From an uncultured Winogradskyella sp. (GTDB lineage: Bacteria; Bacteroidota; Bacteroidia; Flavobacteriales; Flavobacteriaceae): 64,000 nucleotides of DNA. Within the stretch, counting starts at the first letter, position 1, and each line of letters starts with the position of its first letter. The stretch is from positions 62,001 through 126,000 of the forward strand of contig NZ_CANMJY010000009.1 of NCBI RefSeq assembly GCF_947498345.1, in the 5' to 3' direction. Below the pieces are notes generated by a model, which saw nothing but the letters and a program-made list of their open reading frames with translations, was not told the DNA's origin and searched no databases. This document shows, piece after piece, positions 44,508 to 52,407 of this stretch. The position numbers were made by a program, and so were the translations under genes.

Positions 44508-44539
44508 AATTCAGAATCTGAATATTCAGATTCTGAATT
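44508..44539 (-). terminator. 32-bp perfect palindrome between rpsI and rpsB (terminator/attenuator)
   Basis: AATTCAGAATCTGAA-TA-TTCAGATTCTGAATT is an uninterrupted palindrome, 16 nt after the rpsI stop. On the minus strand it is followed by ACTTTATTTTATT. A second short stem GCTGAA/TTCAGC (44474-44488) follows. It probably causes partial termination that sets the ratio of rplM-rpsI to rpsB-tsf. Confidence 0.7.
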
Positions 44540-44554
44540 AAGTGTTGTTGGATA

Positions 44555-44941
44555 TTAACGTTTAGAGAACTGGAATTTTTTACGCGCTTTCTTCTGACCG
44601 AATTTCTTACGCTCTACCATTCTTGGATCTCTTGTTAATAGACCTTCTGGCTTTAATATTGCTCTGTTTTCAGCATCAACTTCGCACATTGCGCGCGATA
44701 ATGCTAAACGTATTGCTTCTGCCTGGCCGGTGATACCACCTCCATATACGTTAACAGTAATATCAAAGTTGCCATCATTGTTAGTCATGGTTAAAGGTTG
44801 GTTTACTTTGTACTGCAGTGGTGCAGTAGTAAAGTATTCCGCCATGTCTTTTTTGTTCACGGTAATGTTACCTTTTCCTTTGGCAACATACACACGAGCA
44901 ACAGCCGTCTTTCTACGGCCAATTTTGTGAATTACTTCCAT
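44555..44941 (-). CDS. rpsI: 30S ribosomal protein S9
   Basis: The 128-aa protein has IGRRKTAVARVYV near the start, YGGGITGQAEAIRLALSRAM in the middle and the conserved C-terminal RKKFGQKKARKKFQFSKR, whose final Arg reaches the decoding centre. It overlaps the rplM stop by one base (TAATG), giving translational coupling. Confidence 0.98.
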   Translation of the reverse strand: MEVIHKIGRRKTAVARVYVAKGKGNITVNKKDMAEYFTTAPLQYKVNQPLTMTNNDGNFDITVNVYGGGITGQAEAIRLALSRAMCEVDAENRAILKPEGLLTRDPRMVERKKFGQKKARKKFQFSKR

Positions 44942-45396
44942 TAGTTAATTTCGTTTAAGTTAATTGCCTTTGGCTTTTGAGCTTCGTGAGCGTGCTCAGT
45001 ACCAGCGACAACAGTTAAATTTCTAAAAAGAATTGCACCTAATTTGTTTTTAGGTAACATTCCTTTTACTGACTTTTCTACTAATCTGGTTGGGTCTTTC
45101 TCAAACATTTCAGTAGCAGTCAAGCTTCTTTGACCACCTGGATAACCTGTATGACGGATATAACTTTTATCTGTCCACTTGTTACCAGTTAAGTTGATTT
45201 TTTCTGCGTTTACAACAATAACGTTATCACCGCAATCAACGTGTGGCGTAAAGTTAGGCTTGTGCTTACCTCTTAAAAGTATTGCTACTCTCGAAGCTAA
45301 ACGACCTAAAGTTTGTCCTTCAGCATCAACTAAAACCCACTCCTTATTAACGGTAGCTTTGTTAGCAGAAACTGTTTTGTAGCTTAATGTATCCAC
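44941..45396 (-). CDS. rplM: 50S ribosomal protein L13
   Basis: A GTG at 45396 gives the 151-aa family-typical protein [20 protein letters not shown]; the longer upstream frame would add 11 unrelated residues. Motifs: [49 protein letters not shown] and [10 protein letters not shown]. It is the first gene of the rplM-rpsI-rpsB-tsf operon, with a consensus promoter 70 nt upstream. Confidence 0.97.
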   Translation of the reverse strand: MDTLSYKTVSANKATVNKEWVLVDAEGQTLGRLASRVAILLRGKHKPNFTPHVDCGDNVIVVNAEKINLTGNKWTDKSYIRHTGYPGGQRSLTATEMFEKDPTRLVEKSVKGMLPKNKLGAILFRNLTVVAGTEHAHEAQKPKAINLNEIN

Positions 45397-45465
45397 ACTA
45401 ATTTGATTTAATATTGTGCTTAATAGCACAAAAGATTATACATTCCTCTTCCGAAAAAGAGTTTG

Positions 45466-45496
45466 CAAATTTACGATAAACTATTGGATTACCAAA
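45466..45496 (-). promoter_or_regulatory. Consensus promoter of the rplM-rpsI-rpsB-tsf operon
   Basis: On the minus strand: TTTG, exactly 19 nt, TAAATTTG. Both boxes and the spacing match the Bacteroidota sigma-ABfr consensus exactly. It is the clearest promoter in the window and lies about 70 nt before the rplM GTG. Confidence 0.85.
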
Positions 45497-45554
45497 CGCC
45501 TAATGCTATTTTTTTATCCTGAAAATCAGCAAGTTTTAGTACTACTTTTTTAGT

Positions 45555-46514
45555 TTAATTTTTTGTGGCTCTAGAAAGTCTATCGTTTATAGATTTACCT
45601 AGCCCAAAATCTGGAAGTCGTTCTGCAATGATAATGTCTAAATCTTCTTTGTCTAATTGATGTAATGCATCATAAAGCTTTGATGCCGCTTCTTGAAGAT
45701 TCTTTTCTTTAGACAATACGATTTTAAAGTCGATGATTTCATCATTCAAAAGATCATCATATAGGAGTAAGCCAATTCGTCTACCTTTATAATCTTTAAT
45801 AGCTTTTTGAAGATTATCCGTTAGTATGGTTTTTGTTTTTGGCGCATAGTGACGTTCTAACATACCTGGAGCATCTGGTGCAATGTCTTTTTTGTTTTTG
45901 ATCGCAATCTTACCAACTATATTTTCAAGATCTTCAATTGGTGTTGATCCTAAGCGATAGATAATGGGTTCATCATTTTCAAAGCCAATAATGGTAGATT
46001 CAATTCCACTTTTACATGGTCCACCATCCAATACCATTTTTATTTTTTCCTTAAAGTAGTCTTCTACATGCACGGCTTTAGTAGGACTAATACGATTAAA
46101 TGGATTAGCGCTTGGTGCTGCTAAAGGAAAACTTAATTGATTTAATAGCTCTAAGGTTGTAGGGTGATTAGGAACTCTTACCGCAACAGTATCTTTTCCA
46201 GCAGTAATTATATCTGGGATTGTGTTTTTCTTTTTTAGAACTAAAGTTATTGGTCCTGGCCAGAAAGCATTGGCCAATAGTTTTGCTTTTTCAGGAATGT
46301 AATCGACAATTTTCTCTAGATAATCTAATGAAGGTATATGAACAATGAGTGGATTAAAACGAGGACGTTGTTTAGTTTCAAAAATTGATGTAATTGCTTT
46401 TTTAGAATAAATATTACCTGCTAAGCCATAAACTGTTTCAGTTGGTATGGCAACCAATTCTTCTTGGTTTAAAAGCGCTACTGCTTTTGATATGTCTTTT
46501 GAAATAATGCTCAT
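45555..46514 (-). CDS. L-threonylcarbamoyladenylate synthase (Sua5/YciO/YrdC family)
   Basis: The 319-aa enzyme makes threonylcarbamoyl-AMP for the t6A37 modification of ANN-decoding tRNAs. The YrdC domain has AIPTETVYGLAGN, KQRPRFNPLIVHI, WPGPITLVL, VAVRVPNH, LAAPSANPFNRISPT and the SGIESTIIGF signature. A C-terminal Sua5-type domain (about 215-319, PGMLERHYAPKTK) makes it the long Sua5 form rather than short TsaC. It lies upstream of nothing obvious on its strand; the next gene begins 43 nt away. Confidence 0.95.
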   Translation of the reverse strand: MSIISKDISKAVALLNQEELVAIPTETVYGLAGNIYSKKAITSIFETKQRPRFNPLIVHIPSLDYLEKIVDYIPEKAKLLANAFWPGPITLVLKKKNTIPDIITAGKDTVAVRVPNHPTTLELLNQLSFPLAAPSANPFNRISPTKAVHVEDYFKEKIKMVLDGGPCKSGIESTIIGFENDEPIIYRLGSTPIEDLENIVGKIAIKNKKDIAPDAPGMLERHYAPKTKTILTDNLQKAIKDYKGRRIGLLLYDDLLNDEIIDFKIVLSKEKNLQEAASKLYDALHQLDKEDLDIIIAERLPDFGLGKSINDRLSRATKN

Positions 46515-46556
46515 CCTCTAATCAGACTGCAATATTACTTCAAAAAAGTGAAAGTT

Positions 46557-48185
46557 TTATTTTAAATCACTTAAGTAACGATGAATCATACTTACTACAA
46601 CCGAACCTTCGCCTACAGCTGAAGCAACACGTTTAACAGAATCATGTCTTACATCGCCAACTGCAAAAATCCCCGGAATACTAGATTCTAAAGATTGAGG
46701 CTCGCGATTAGAATAGATATTACATTTGGTTAAATCCTTTTTAAGTAATGACATTCCGGTACATATAAAACCTCTTTCGTCTGTGACCACAATACCTTCC
46801 ATCCATTTTGTATTTGGTTTTGCTCCTATAAAAGAAAACACATTCGAAACTTCCATTTCACTTCGTTCACTTTTATTTGATATGGTGATTGATTCTAAAT
46901 GGTGATCACCTTTGAGTTCAACAATTTCTGTATTTCTAAGAATCTGTATTTTTTCTGAAGCTTCTAATCGCTGTACTAAATAATCACTCATTTTTGCACC
47001 TAAGTCATTACCTCTTATCATCACATAAACCATTTTGGCGTGGTTAGATAAAAACATGGCAGCCTGCCCGGCAGAATTACCACCACCAACAATAACTACA
47101 GGTTGATTAATGCAATTACTTACATCCATACCTGTAGCAGAATAGTAAATACCACTACCTTCATAATCACTTATGTTGTCAATTGGTAAGCGTCTGTAAG
47201 CCGCACCTGTAGCGACGATAATAGCTTTCGATTTTATAACTTTATCATTAGTAGCGTAAACTGTAAAATGATCTTGATTGTATTCTAAACTTTTAGCACG
47301 ATGAGGAATAGAAATATTACATCCAAATTTCTGAGCTTGTATGTATGCTCTGTTTGCTAAATCTCCGCCAGAAATACCCGTCGGAAAGCCTAAATAGTTT
47401 TCAATTTTAGAACTCTTACCTGCTTGTCCACCTGGTGACTCACTATCAATAGTAACAACTTCTAATCCTTCTGAGGCGGCATATACACTTGCTGCTAAAC
47501 CTGCTGGTCCAGCACCAATAACAAGCACATCAAACACTTTGTCTTCAAAATCCATAAGTACACCACTATACCTTGCAACTTCATCTACAGATGGTCTCAC
47601 ACAGACTTTAGATTCGCTATTAATTAAAATAGGTAGATCGTTTTCAGATAAATCAAAACTTTCAAGTAGTTCTAAAGCATCAGCTTCTGAGTCTGTATCT
47701 ATAAAGTTGTGCCAAATATGATTCTTTTCTAGAAAATCTCTAATTTGATATGTCGCATTAGACTTGCCAGAACCTACTAATTTTAATCCACCGGACATTT
47801 CGGATAAAACAGTTTGTTGGCGTAGTAAAAAGGCATTTAATAACACATCACTAATGTCACTATTTTTTGAGATGGCCTCTCTTAGTTTACTAGGCTTTAT
47901 CCTTAGTAAACTAGTATCTGGTATGGTATCTGCATGAAATTGTGCAGCTCTATTAGACAACATACCACTATCTCCAGTAAATTCGTATTTACCGTGAGTA
48001 ACTATAGTGGTTTTATTATATGGGTCATTAATATCAACAGCACCTTTGAGGATTACAAAAAAGTCATAGAGATTGTCACCAAGTGCAAATACTCGGGTTG
48101 GGTCATCATAATCTTCAATTATCCCATAATCTTTAAGTTTTGTAACTTGGTTATGTGTTAATTCTGGAAACCTTGGGTCTTTCAT
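46557..48185 (-). CDS. Fused cyclic-nucleotide-binding / thioredoxin-fold / thioredoxin-reductase-like flavoprotein
   Basis: The 542-aa protein has three parts. Residues 1 to about 125 form a cNMP-binding (Crp-like) domain (ALGDNLYDFFVILKGAVDI, TGDSGMLSNRAAQ). About 135-205 is a thioredoxin/glutaredoxin-like domain without a CxxC (SNATYQIRDFLEKNHIWHNF). About 215-542 is a two-dinucleotide-domain FAD/NAD(P)H oxidoreductase (VLVIGAGPAGLAASVYAA, ESPGGQAGKSSKIENYLGFP, VVIVGGGNSAGQAAMFLS, IFAVGDVR). At the place of the TrxR redox CxxC there is YYSATGMD, so it is not a functional thioredoxin reductase of the usual type. It directly follows a UBP zinc-finger gene with a 2-nt gap. Electron acceptor and signal are unknown. 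Confidence 0.88.
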   Translation of the reverse strand: MKDPRFPELTHNQVTKLKDYGIIEDYDDPTRVFALGDNLYDFFVILKGAVDINDPYNKTTIVTHGKYEFTGDSGMLSNRAAQFHADTIPDTSLLRIKPSKLREAISKNSDISDVLLNAFLLRQQTVLSEMSGGLKLVGSGKSNATYQIRDFLEKNHIWHNFIDTDSEADALELLESFDLSENDLPILINSESKVCVRPSVDEVARYSGVLMDFEDKVFDVLVIGAGPAGLAASVYAASEGLEVVTIDSESPGGQAGKSSKIENYLGFPTGISGGDLANRAYIQAQKFGCNISIPHRAKSLEYNQDHFTVYATNDKVIKSKAIIVATGAAYRRLPIDNISDYEGSGIYYSATGMDVSNCINQPVVIVGGGNSAGQAAMFLSNHAKMVYVMIRGNDLGAKMSDYLVQRLEASEKIQILRNTEIVELKGDHHLESITISNKSERSEMEVSNVFSFIGAKPNTKWMEGIVVTDERGFICTGMSLLKKDLTKCNIYSNREPQSLESSIPGIFAVGDVRHDSVKRVASAVGEGSVVVSMIHRYLSDLK

Positions 48186-48187
48186 TT

Positions 48188-48466
48188 CTAGTATTTTTTA
48201 ATCAATTTATGCTCATAACACCACATCCATTTTTCATTTGGCTCTGCAGAACTCGCTACTGGATGACTGTATGATGAGGCATGTTTGCTGGCATGTTTGT
48301 TTGGCGAACTATCACAGCACAAAGTCACCCCACAAGATTGGCAGGTTCTTAAATGTAACCAAGTGTCACCTGTTTTTACACATTCTTGGCATTGGTATAC
48401 TTGTGAAGGCTTAACTTCTGAAATGCCATTTAGATGTTCGCAGGTTTTAAGTTTAAATTTTGACAT
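48188..48466 (-). CDS. UBP-type zinc-finger protein
   Basis: The 92-aa protein has an array of zinc ligands fitting the ubiquitin-binding zf-UBP fold: CEHL, CQECVKTGDTWLHLRTCQSCG, CCDSSPNKHASKHASS, HPV and a C-terminal WCYEHKL. In eukaryotes this finger binds the ubiquitin C-terminal Gly-Gly. The bacterial protein has no other domain, and no ubiquitin-like gene is in the window. Its stop is 2 nt from the start of the cNMP-domain flavoprotein, so the two are expected to act together. Confidence 0.88.
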   Translation of the reverse strand: MSKFKLKTCEHLNGISEVKPSQVYQCQECVKTGDTWLHLRTCQSCGVTLCCDSSPNKHASKHASSYSHPVASSAEPNEKWMWCYEHKLIKKY

Positions 48467-48600
48467 TGAAGAAACAGTTAGTAATGTAAAGATAATGAAA
48501 GGTGAAATAAATATGGATTTATTATAGCCCTAAAAAAGTAAATAATAACATCATAATTGTAAATAAAATTACGTATCTTACAAATTACGTTTCCTCAATT

Positions 48601-48628
48601 TTTGCGTTATCTGTATTATGTAACTTTG
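48601..48628 (+). promoter_or_regulatory. Putative promoter of the TonB-plug-like protein
   Basis: TTTG, 16 nt, TAACTTTG; the -7 box is exact but the spacing is shorter than usual. It lies 113 nt before the ATG at 48742. Confidence 0.45.
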
Positions 48629-48741
48629 TCATTAGAGGAATAATAATGTAGATGTATAAGGCATAGTTTTTGATTTATTTAACATGTCTTTTTAAGATTT
48701 TAAATTATATTATAAACCAATTAGTAATTAAAATATTTATT

Positions 48742-49377
48742 ATGAAACACTTAACTACACTATTGCTTTGCTTCTTAATGGTTTTTTCCATTTCTAATGC
48801 CCAGCAAAAAAGTAAAACAGTAATTAAAGGAACGGTTACAGATTCTCTTGGGCAACCTGTTAAAAATGCTGTGATTTTTCTTGATGATGTAAAGACGAAT
48901 AAGACTACAAATAAGAAAGGTGAGTTTAAAATAAAGGTTAAAGAATTGCCAGAAACCGTTTCTGCTTTCTCTGAAGACCAAGGGTTTGAAACTGTGGGTT
49001 ACGATGAAACAATTAACATAAAATTTAATGTAAACAGTATTAAAAAAGGGGAATATGTTGCCTTTATGGCAAAATACGCCAACGCAAAAAACGAATCTAG
49101 GAAGAACCAACAGGTTTTTACGGATATCTATGATCTTTTAAGAGCTAGAATTCCTAATTTACTTATTGATGGTAATAATCAAATTAGAGTGCAAGGACAA
49201 TCAGGTAGCTTTAACAGCTCTAATGAACCATTATTTATTGTTAATGGTGCTCCAACCAATGATATTGAACAATTAGTACCAGATAATATTAAAAGCGTTA
49301 CACTATTAAAAGGCTCAACTGCTGCAATTTACGGATCAAGAGGTGCGAATGGTGTGATAGTTTTTGAAACTAAGTAA
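48742..49377 (+). CDS. Stand-alone CarboxypepD-regulatory plus TonB-receptor plug protein
   Basis: From the ATG at 48742 (MKHLTTLLLCFLMVFSISNAQ, a signal peptide) the protein has 211 aa; an in-frame ATG 24 codons earlier would precede the signal. Residues about 25-90 form a CarboxypepD_reg-like domain (IKGTVTDSLGQPVKNAVIFLDD, NKKGEFKIKV). Residues about 125-211 resemble the SusC/TonB-receptor plug (NLLIDGNNQIRVQGQS, PLFIVNGAP, IKSVTLLKGSTAAIYGSRGA, NGVIVFETK). It stops at the end of the plug, with no beta-barrel. It may be a free plug-like periplasmic protein, or a TonB-dependent receptor that lost its barrel. No barrel-like frame follows: 49378-49410 is followed by polA on the other strand. 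Confidence 0.82.
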   Translation: MKHLTTLLLCFLMVFSISNAQQKSKTVIKGTVTDSLGQPVKNAVIFLDDVKTNKTTNKKGEFKIKVKELPETVSAFSEDQGFETVGYDETINIKFNVNSIKKGEYVAFMAKYANAKNESRKNQQVFTDIYDLLRARIPNLLIDGNNQIRVQGQSGSFNSSNEPLFIVNGAPTNDIEQLVPDNIKSVTLLKGSTAAIYGSRGANGVIVFETK

Positions 49378-49410
49378 TACCAATACTTTTTTACGTTTTT
49401 ATTAAAGAAT

Positions 49411-52263
49411 TTAATGCGCCTCTAACCAATTTGAACCAATGTCTAAATCGACATCTAAAGGTACAGATAGGTTATAGGCGTTTTCCATTTCGGTTTTAAT
49501 AAGATTTTTTAAGCCTTCTAACTCTGGTTTATACATATCAAAAACCAATTCATCATGCACTTGTAAGAGCATTTTAGATTTGTAATTACCAGCCTTAAGT
49601 TTTTCATGAATATTAATCATGGCGATTTTAATGATATCTGCAGCACTTCCTTGTATTGGCGCATTTACAGCGTTTCGTTCTGCAGCTCCTCGTACTACAG
49701 CATTGCGAGAATTGATATCTTTTAAGTAACGACGGCGACCTAAAACTGTTTGCACATAACCATTATCTCTGGCAAAATCTACTTGTTTACTCATATAGGC
49801 TTTCAACTTAGGGTAAGTCTCATAGTAGGTGTCAATCAAAGCTTTAGATTCTGAACGCGATAAGTTGGTTTGATTACTCAACCCAAAAGCCGAAACTCCA
49901 TAAATAATCCCGAAATTAACCGTTTTGGCATTACTACGTTGCTCTCTTGTAACTTCATTAATAGGGACATTAAATACTTTTGATGCTGTAGAGGCATGAA
50001 TATCTTCTCCATTTTTAAAAGCTTCAATCATGGTTTCTTCTTCACTCAAAGCAGCGATAATTCTCAATTCTATTTGTGAGTAATCAGCAGCTAATAAAGT
50101 GTAATCTTCATTTCTTGGAATAAAAGCTTTTCTAACCTGGCGACCACGTTCTGTTCGGATAGGAATATTTTGCAGATTCGGATTATTACTACTCAAACGT
50201 CCTGTAGCAGCAACGGTTTGCATATAATCGGTATGTACACGTCCTGTGCTTTCTTCAACTTGAAGTGGTAAAGCGTCTACATAAGTGCTTTTTAGTTTGC
50301 TAAGTCCTCTGAAATCTAAAATATTTTGAATGATTTCATGGTCTTTTGCGAGGTAGCTCAATACATCTTCAGCAGTAGAATATTGACCTGTTTTGGTTTT
50401 TTTAGGCTTATCAACCAGCTTCATTTTTTCAAATAAAATCACACCTAATTGCTTTGGGGATGCAATATTGAATTCTTCGTTGGCAGCTTCATAAATTTTC
50501 TTTTCAAGATTGGCGATATCACTATTCAATTCTTCAGACAATGAATTTAAAAAGTCTTTATCCAAGTTAATACCTTCTAATTCCATAGTTGCTAATACAC
50601 GTAGAAGAGGCACTTCAATCTCATCAAACAACTTTTTTGTATTGGCTTCGCCAAGTTCCTTTTCAAAATGTTCTTTGAGTTGTAATGTAATATCAGCATC
50701 TTCAACAGCATACTCAGTTTGCTTTTCAATTGGTACTTCTCGCATTGAGAGTTGGTTCTTACCTTTTTTACCAATGAGTTCATTAATTGAAATAGGTGTG
50801 TAATTGAGATACGTCTCAGCTAGTACATCCATATTATGGCGCATATCTGGATTAATCAAATAATGTGCTAACATGGTGTCAAACAAATTGCCTTTAACTT
50901 CAATATTATATTTTGCTAAAACCTTAATATCGTATTTTAAGTTCTGACCAATTTTTTCAATAGCCTCACTTTCAAAAAACGGTCTTAGTTCTTCAATAAG
51001 TACTTGTGCTTCATCTCGGTCTTCTGGGAAAGGTATATAAAATCCTTTGCCAGCTTCCCAAGAAAATGCAATACCAACAAGTTCTGCTGTCAACGGATTG
51101 AGGCCAGTTGTTTCTGTATCAAAGCATACTGAAGTTTGGTTCATTAAATTTTTTGCAAACAATTTTGTTGCCATACCTGACGCCACACTTTGATAAAAAT
51201 GCGATGTTGTTTCTACTGTCTTTCTTGTAAATGCTGTACTTGTTTCAGTATTTGTTTCAGATGAATCATCACCTCCAAATAATGAAAACTGACCTGCTCC
51301 AGCAGACTTTTGTTCTTTTGGGGTTACCTTTGGTAATGTTTTCTTTTCTGAAATCTCAGCAGTTGGTAGAGTATTGGCTTCTACTGAAAATGTCTTTAAG
51401 AAGTTATCGGTTAATCGTCTGAATTCTAGATTTTGAAATATCTCTTTAACTTTTTCAATATCGGGATGATCGAGTTCAAAATCTTTGGCATTAAACTCAA
51501 CAGGAACATCGAGCATAATAGTGGCCAACTTTTTAGATAACAAGCCAAGTTCACCATTTGCTTCGACTTTTTCTTTCATTTTTCCTTTTAACTGGTCTGT
51601 ATTTGCCAGCAAACCTTCCATACTACCAAATAGGTTGATAAATTTCTTAGCAGTTTTTTCACCAACGCCAGGAAGCCCAGGAATATTATCACTAGAGTCT
51701 CCCATCATACCCAAAAAATCAATCACCTGCATAGGATCACTTACTTCAAATTTCTTTTGTACTTCAGGTATTCCCCAGGTTTCGTAACCTCCGCCAAAAA
51801 CGGGCCTGTACATAAAAATGTTTTCCGTAACTAATTGTGCAAAATCTTTATCGGGTGTTACCATATAGGTTTTATAGCCTTCTTTTTCAGCTTGTCGCGA
51901 CAAAGTACCTATAACATCATCGGCTTCGTAACCTTCCTTAACCATAATAGGAATATGCATGGCTTTTAGTATCTCATAGATATAAGGAACAGCAGTTTTT
52001 ATACCTTCGGGTGTTTCATCTCTATTGGCTTTGTATTCTTGGTACATTTCCACGCGATCAACACTCCCGCCTTTATCAAAACAAACGGCTAAATGATCTG
52101 GGCGTTCACGTTTTATAACATCTAGTAATGAATTCATAAAGCCCATAATGGCTGAGGTGTCTTCACCTTTAGAATTGATTCTCGGATTTTTTATAAAAGC
52201 ATAATACCCACGAAAAATTAAGGCGTATGCATCGACAAGAAAGAGACGTTTTTGGTCTGACAT
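49411..52263 (-). CDS. polA: DNA polymerase I
   Basis: The 950-aa protein has all three domains. The 5' nuclease covers about 1-300 (LFLVDAYALIFRGYYAF, YEADDVIGTLSRQAE, GDSSDNIPGLPGVGEKTA). The 3'-5' proofreading domain is active-looking at about 350-540 (CFDTETTGLNPLTAE, GQNLKYDIKVL, YAVEDADITLQL). The polymerase domain covers about 560-950 (LLAADYSQIELRIIAALS, RSNAKTVNFGIIYGVSAFGLS, LLQVHDELVFD). It is a single gene, with an exact -7 box (TAGCTTTG, minus strand) at 52357-52364. The gap before it carries a 24-nt sequence (52291-52314) like a fragment of the flavobacterial palindromic repeat. Confidence 0.98.
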   Translation of the reverse strand: MSDQKRLFLVDAYALIFRGYYAFIKNPRINSKGEDTSAIMGFMNSLLDVIKRERPDHLAVCFDKGGSVDRVEMYQEYKANRDETPEGIKTAVPYIYEILKAMHIPIMVKEGYEADDVIGTLSRQAEKEGYKTYMVTPDKDFAQLVTENIFMYRPVFGGGYETWGIPEVQKKFEVSDPMQVIDFLGMMGDSSDNIPGLPGVGEKTAKKFINLFGSMEGLLANTDQLKGKMKEKVEANGELGLLSKKLATIMLDVPVEFNAKDFELDHPDIEKVKEIFQNLEFRRLTDNFLKTFSVEANTLPTAEISEKKTLPKVTPKEQKSAGAGQFSLFGGDDSSETNTETSTAFTRKTVETTSHFYQSVASGMATKLFAKNLMNQTSVCFDTETTGLNPLTAELVGIAFSWEAGKGFYIPFPEDRDEAQVLIEELRPFFESEAIEKIGQNLKYDIKVLAKYNIEVKGNLFDTMLAHYLINPDMRHNMDVLAETYLNYTPISINELIGKKGKNQLSMREVPIEKQTEYAVEDADITLQLKEHFEKELGEANTKKLFDEIEVPLLRVLATMELEGINLDKDFLNSLSEELNSDIANLEKKIYEAANEEFNIASPKQLGVILFEKMKLVDKPKKTKTGQYSTAEDVLSYLAKDHEIIQNILDFRGLSKLKSTYVDALPLQVEESTGRVHTDYMQTVAATGRLSSNNPNLQNIPIRTERGRQVRKAFIPRNEDYTLLAADYSQIELRIIAALSEEETMIEAFKNGEDIHASTASKVFNVPINEVTREQRSNAKTVNFGIIYGVSAFGLSNQTNLSRSESKALIDTYYETYPKLKAYMSKQVDFARDNGYVQTVLGRRRYLKDINSRNAVVRGAAERNAVNAPIQGSAADIIKIAMINIHEKLKAGNYKSKMLLQVHDELVFDMYKPELEGLKNLIKTEMENAYNLSVPLDVDLDIGSNWLEAH

Positions 52264-52407
52264 TTTAAAAGTTTAAGTTGAAAAATGAATGTCAGCTCGA
52301 GCGTAGTAAAGAGGTATTTATATAATACACAACCATACCCTAACAGACAAGAAACTCAAAGCTACGAAAAGTTATGCGTTTGAATGAAAAATTTAAATAT
52401 TCAATTT

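Noticed and set aside
45397-45429. Upstream rplM start at 45429
   Set aside because: It adds 11 residues not found in L13, while GTG at 45396 gives the usual 151-aa protein.
46557-48185. Thioredoxin reductase (trxB)
   Set aside because: The redox CxxC is replaced by YSATGMD, and extra N-terminal cNMP and thioredoxin-like domains are present; only the fold is shared.
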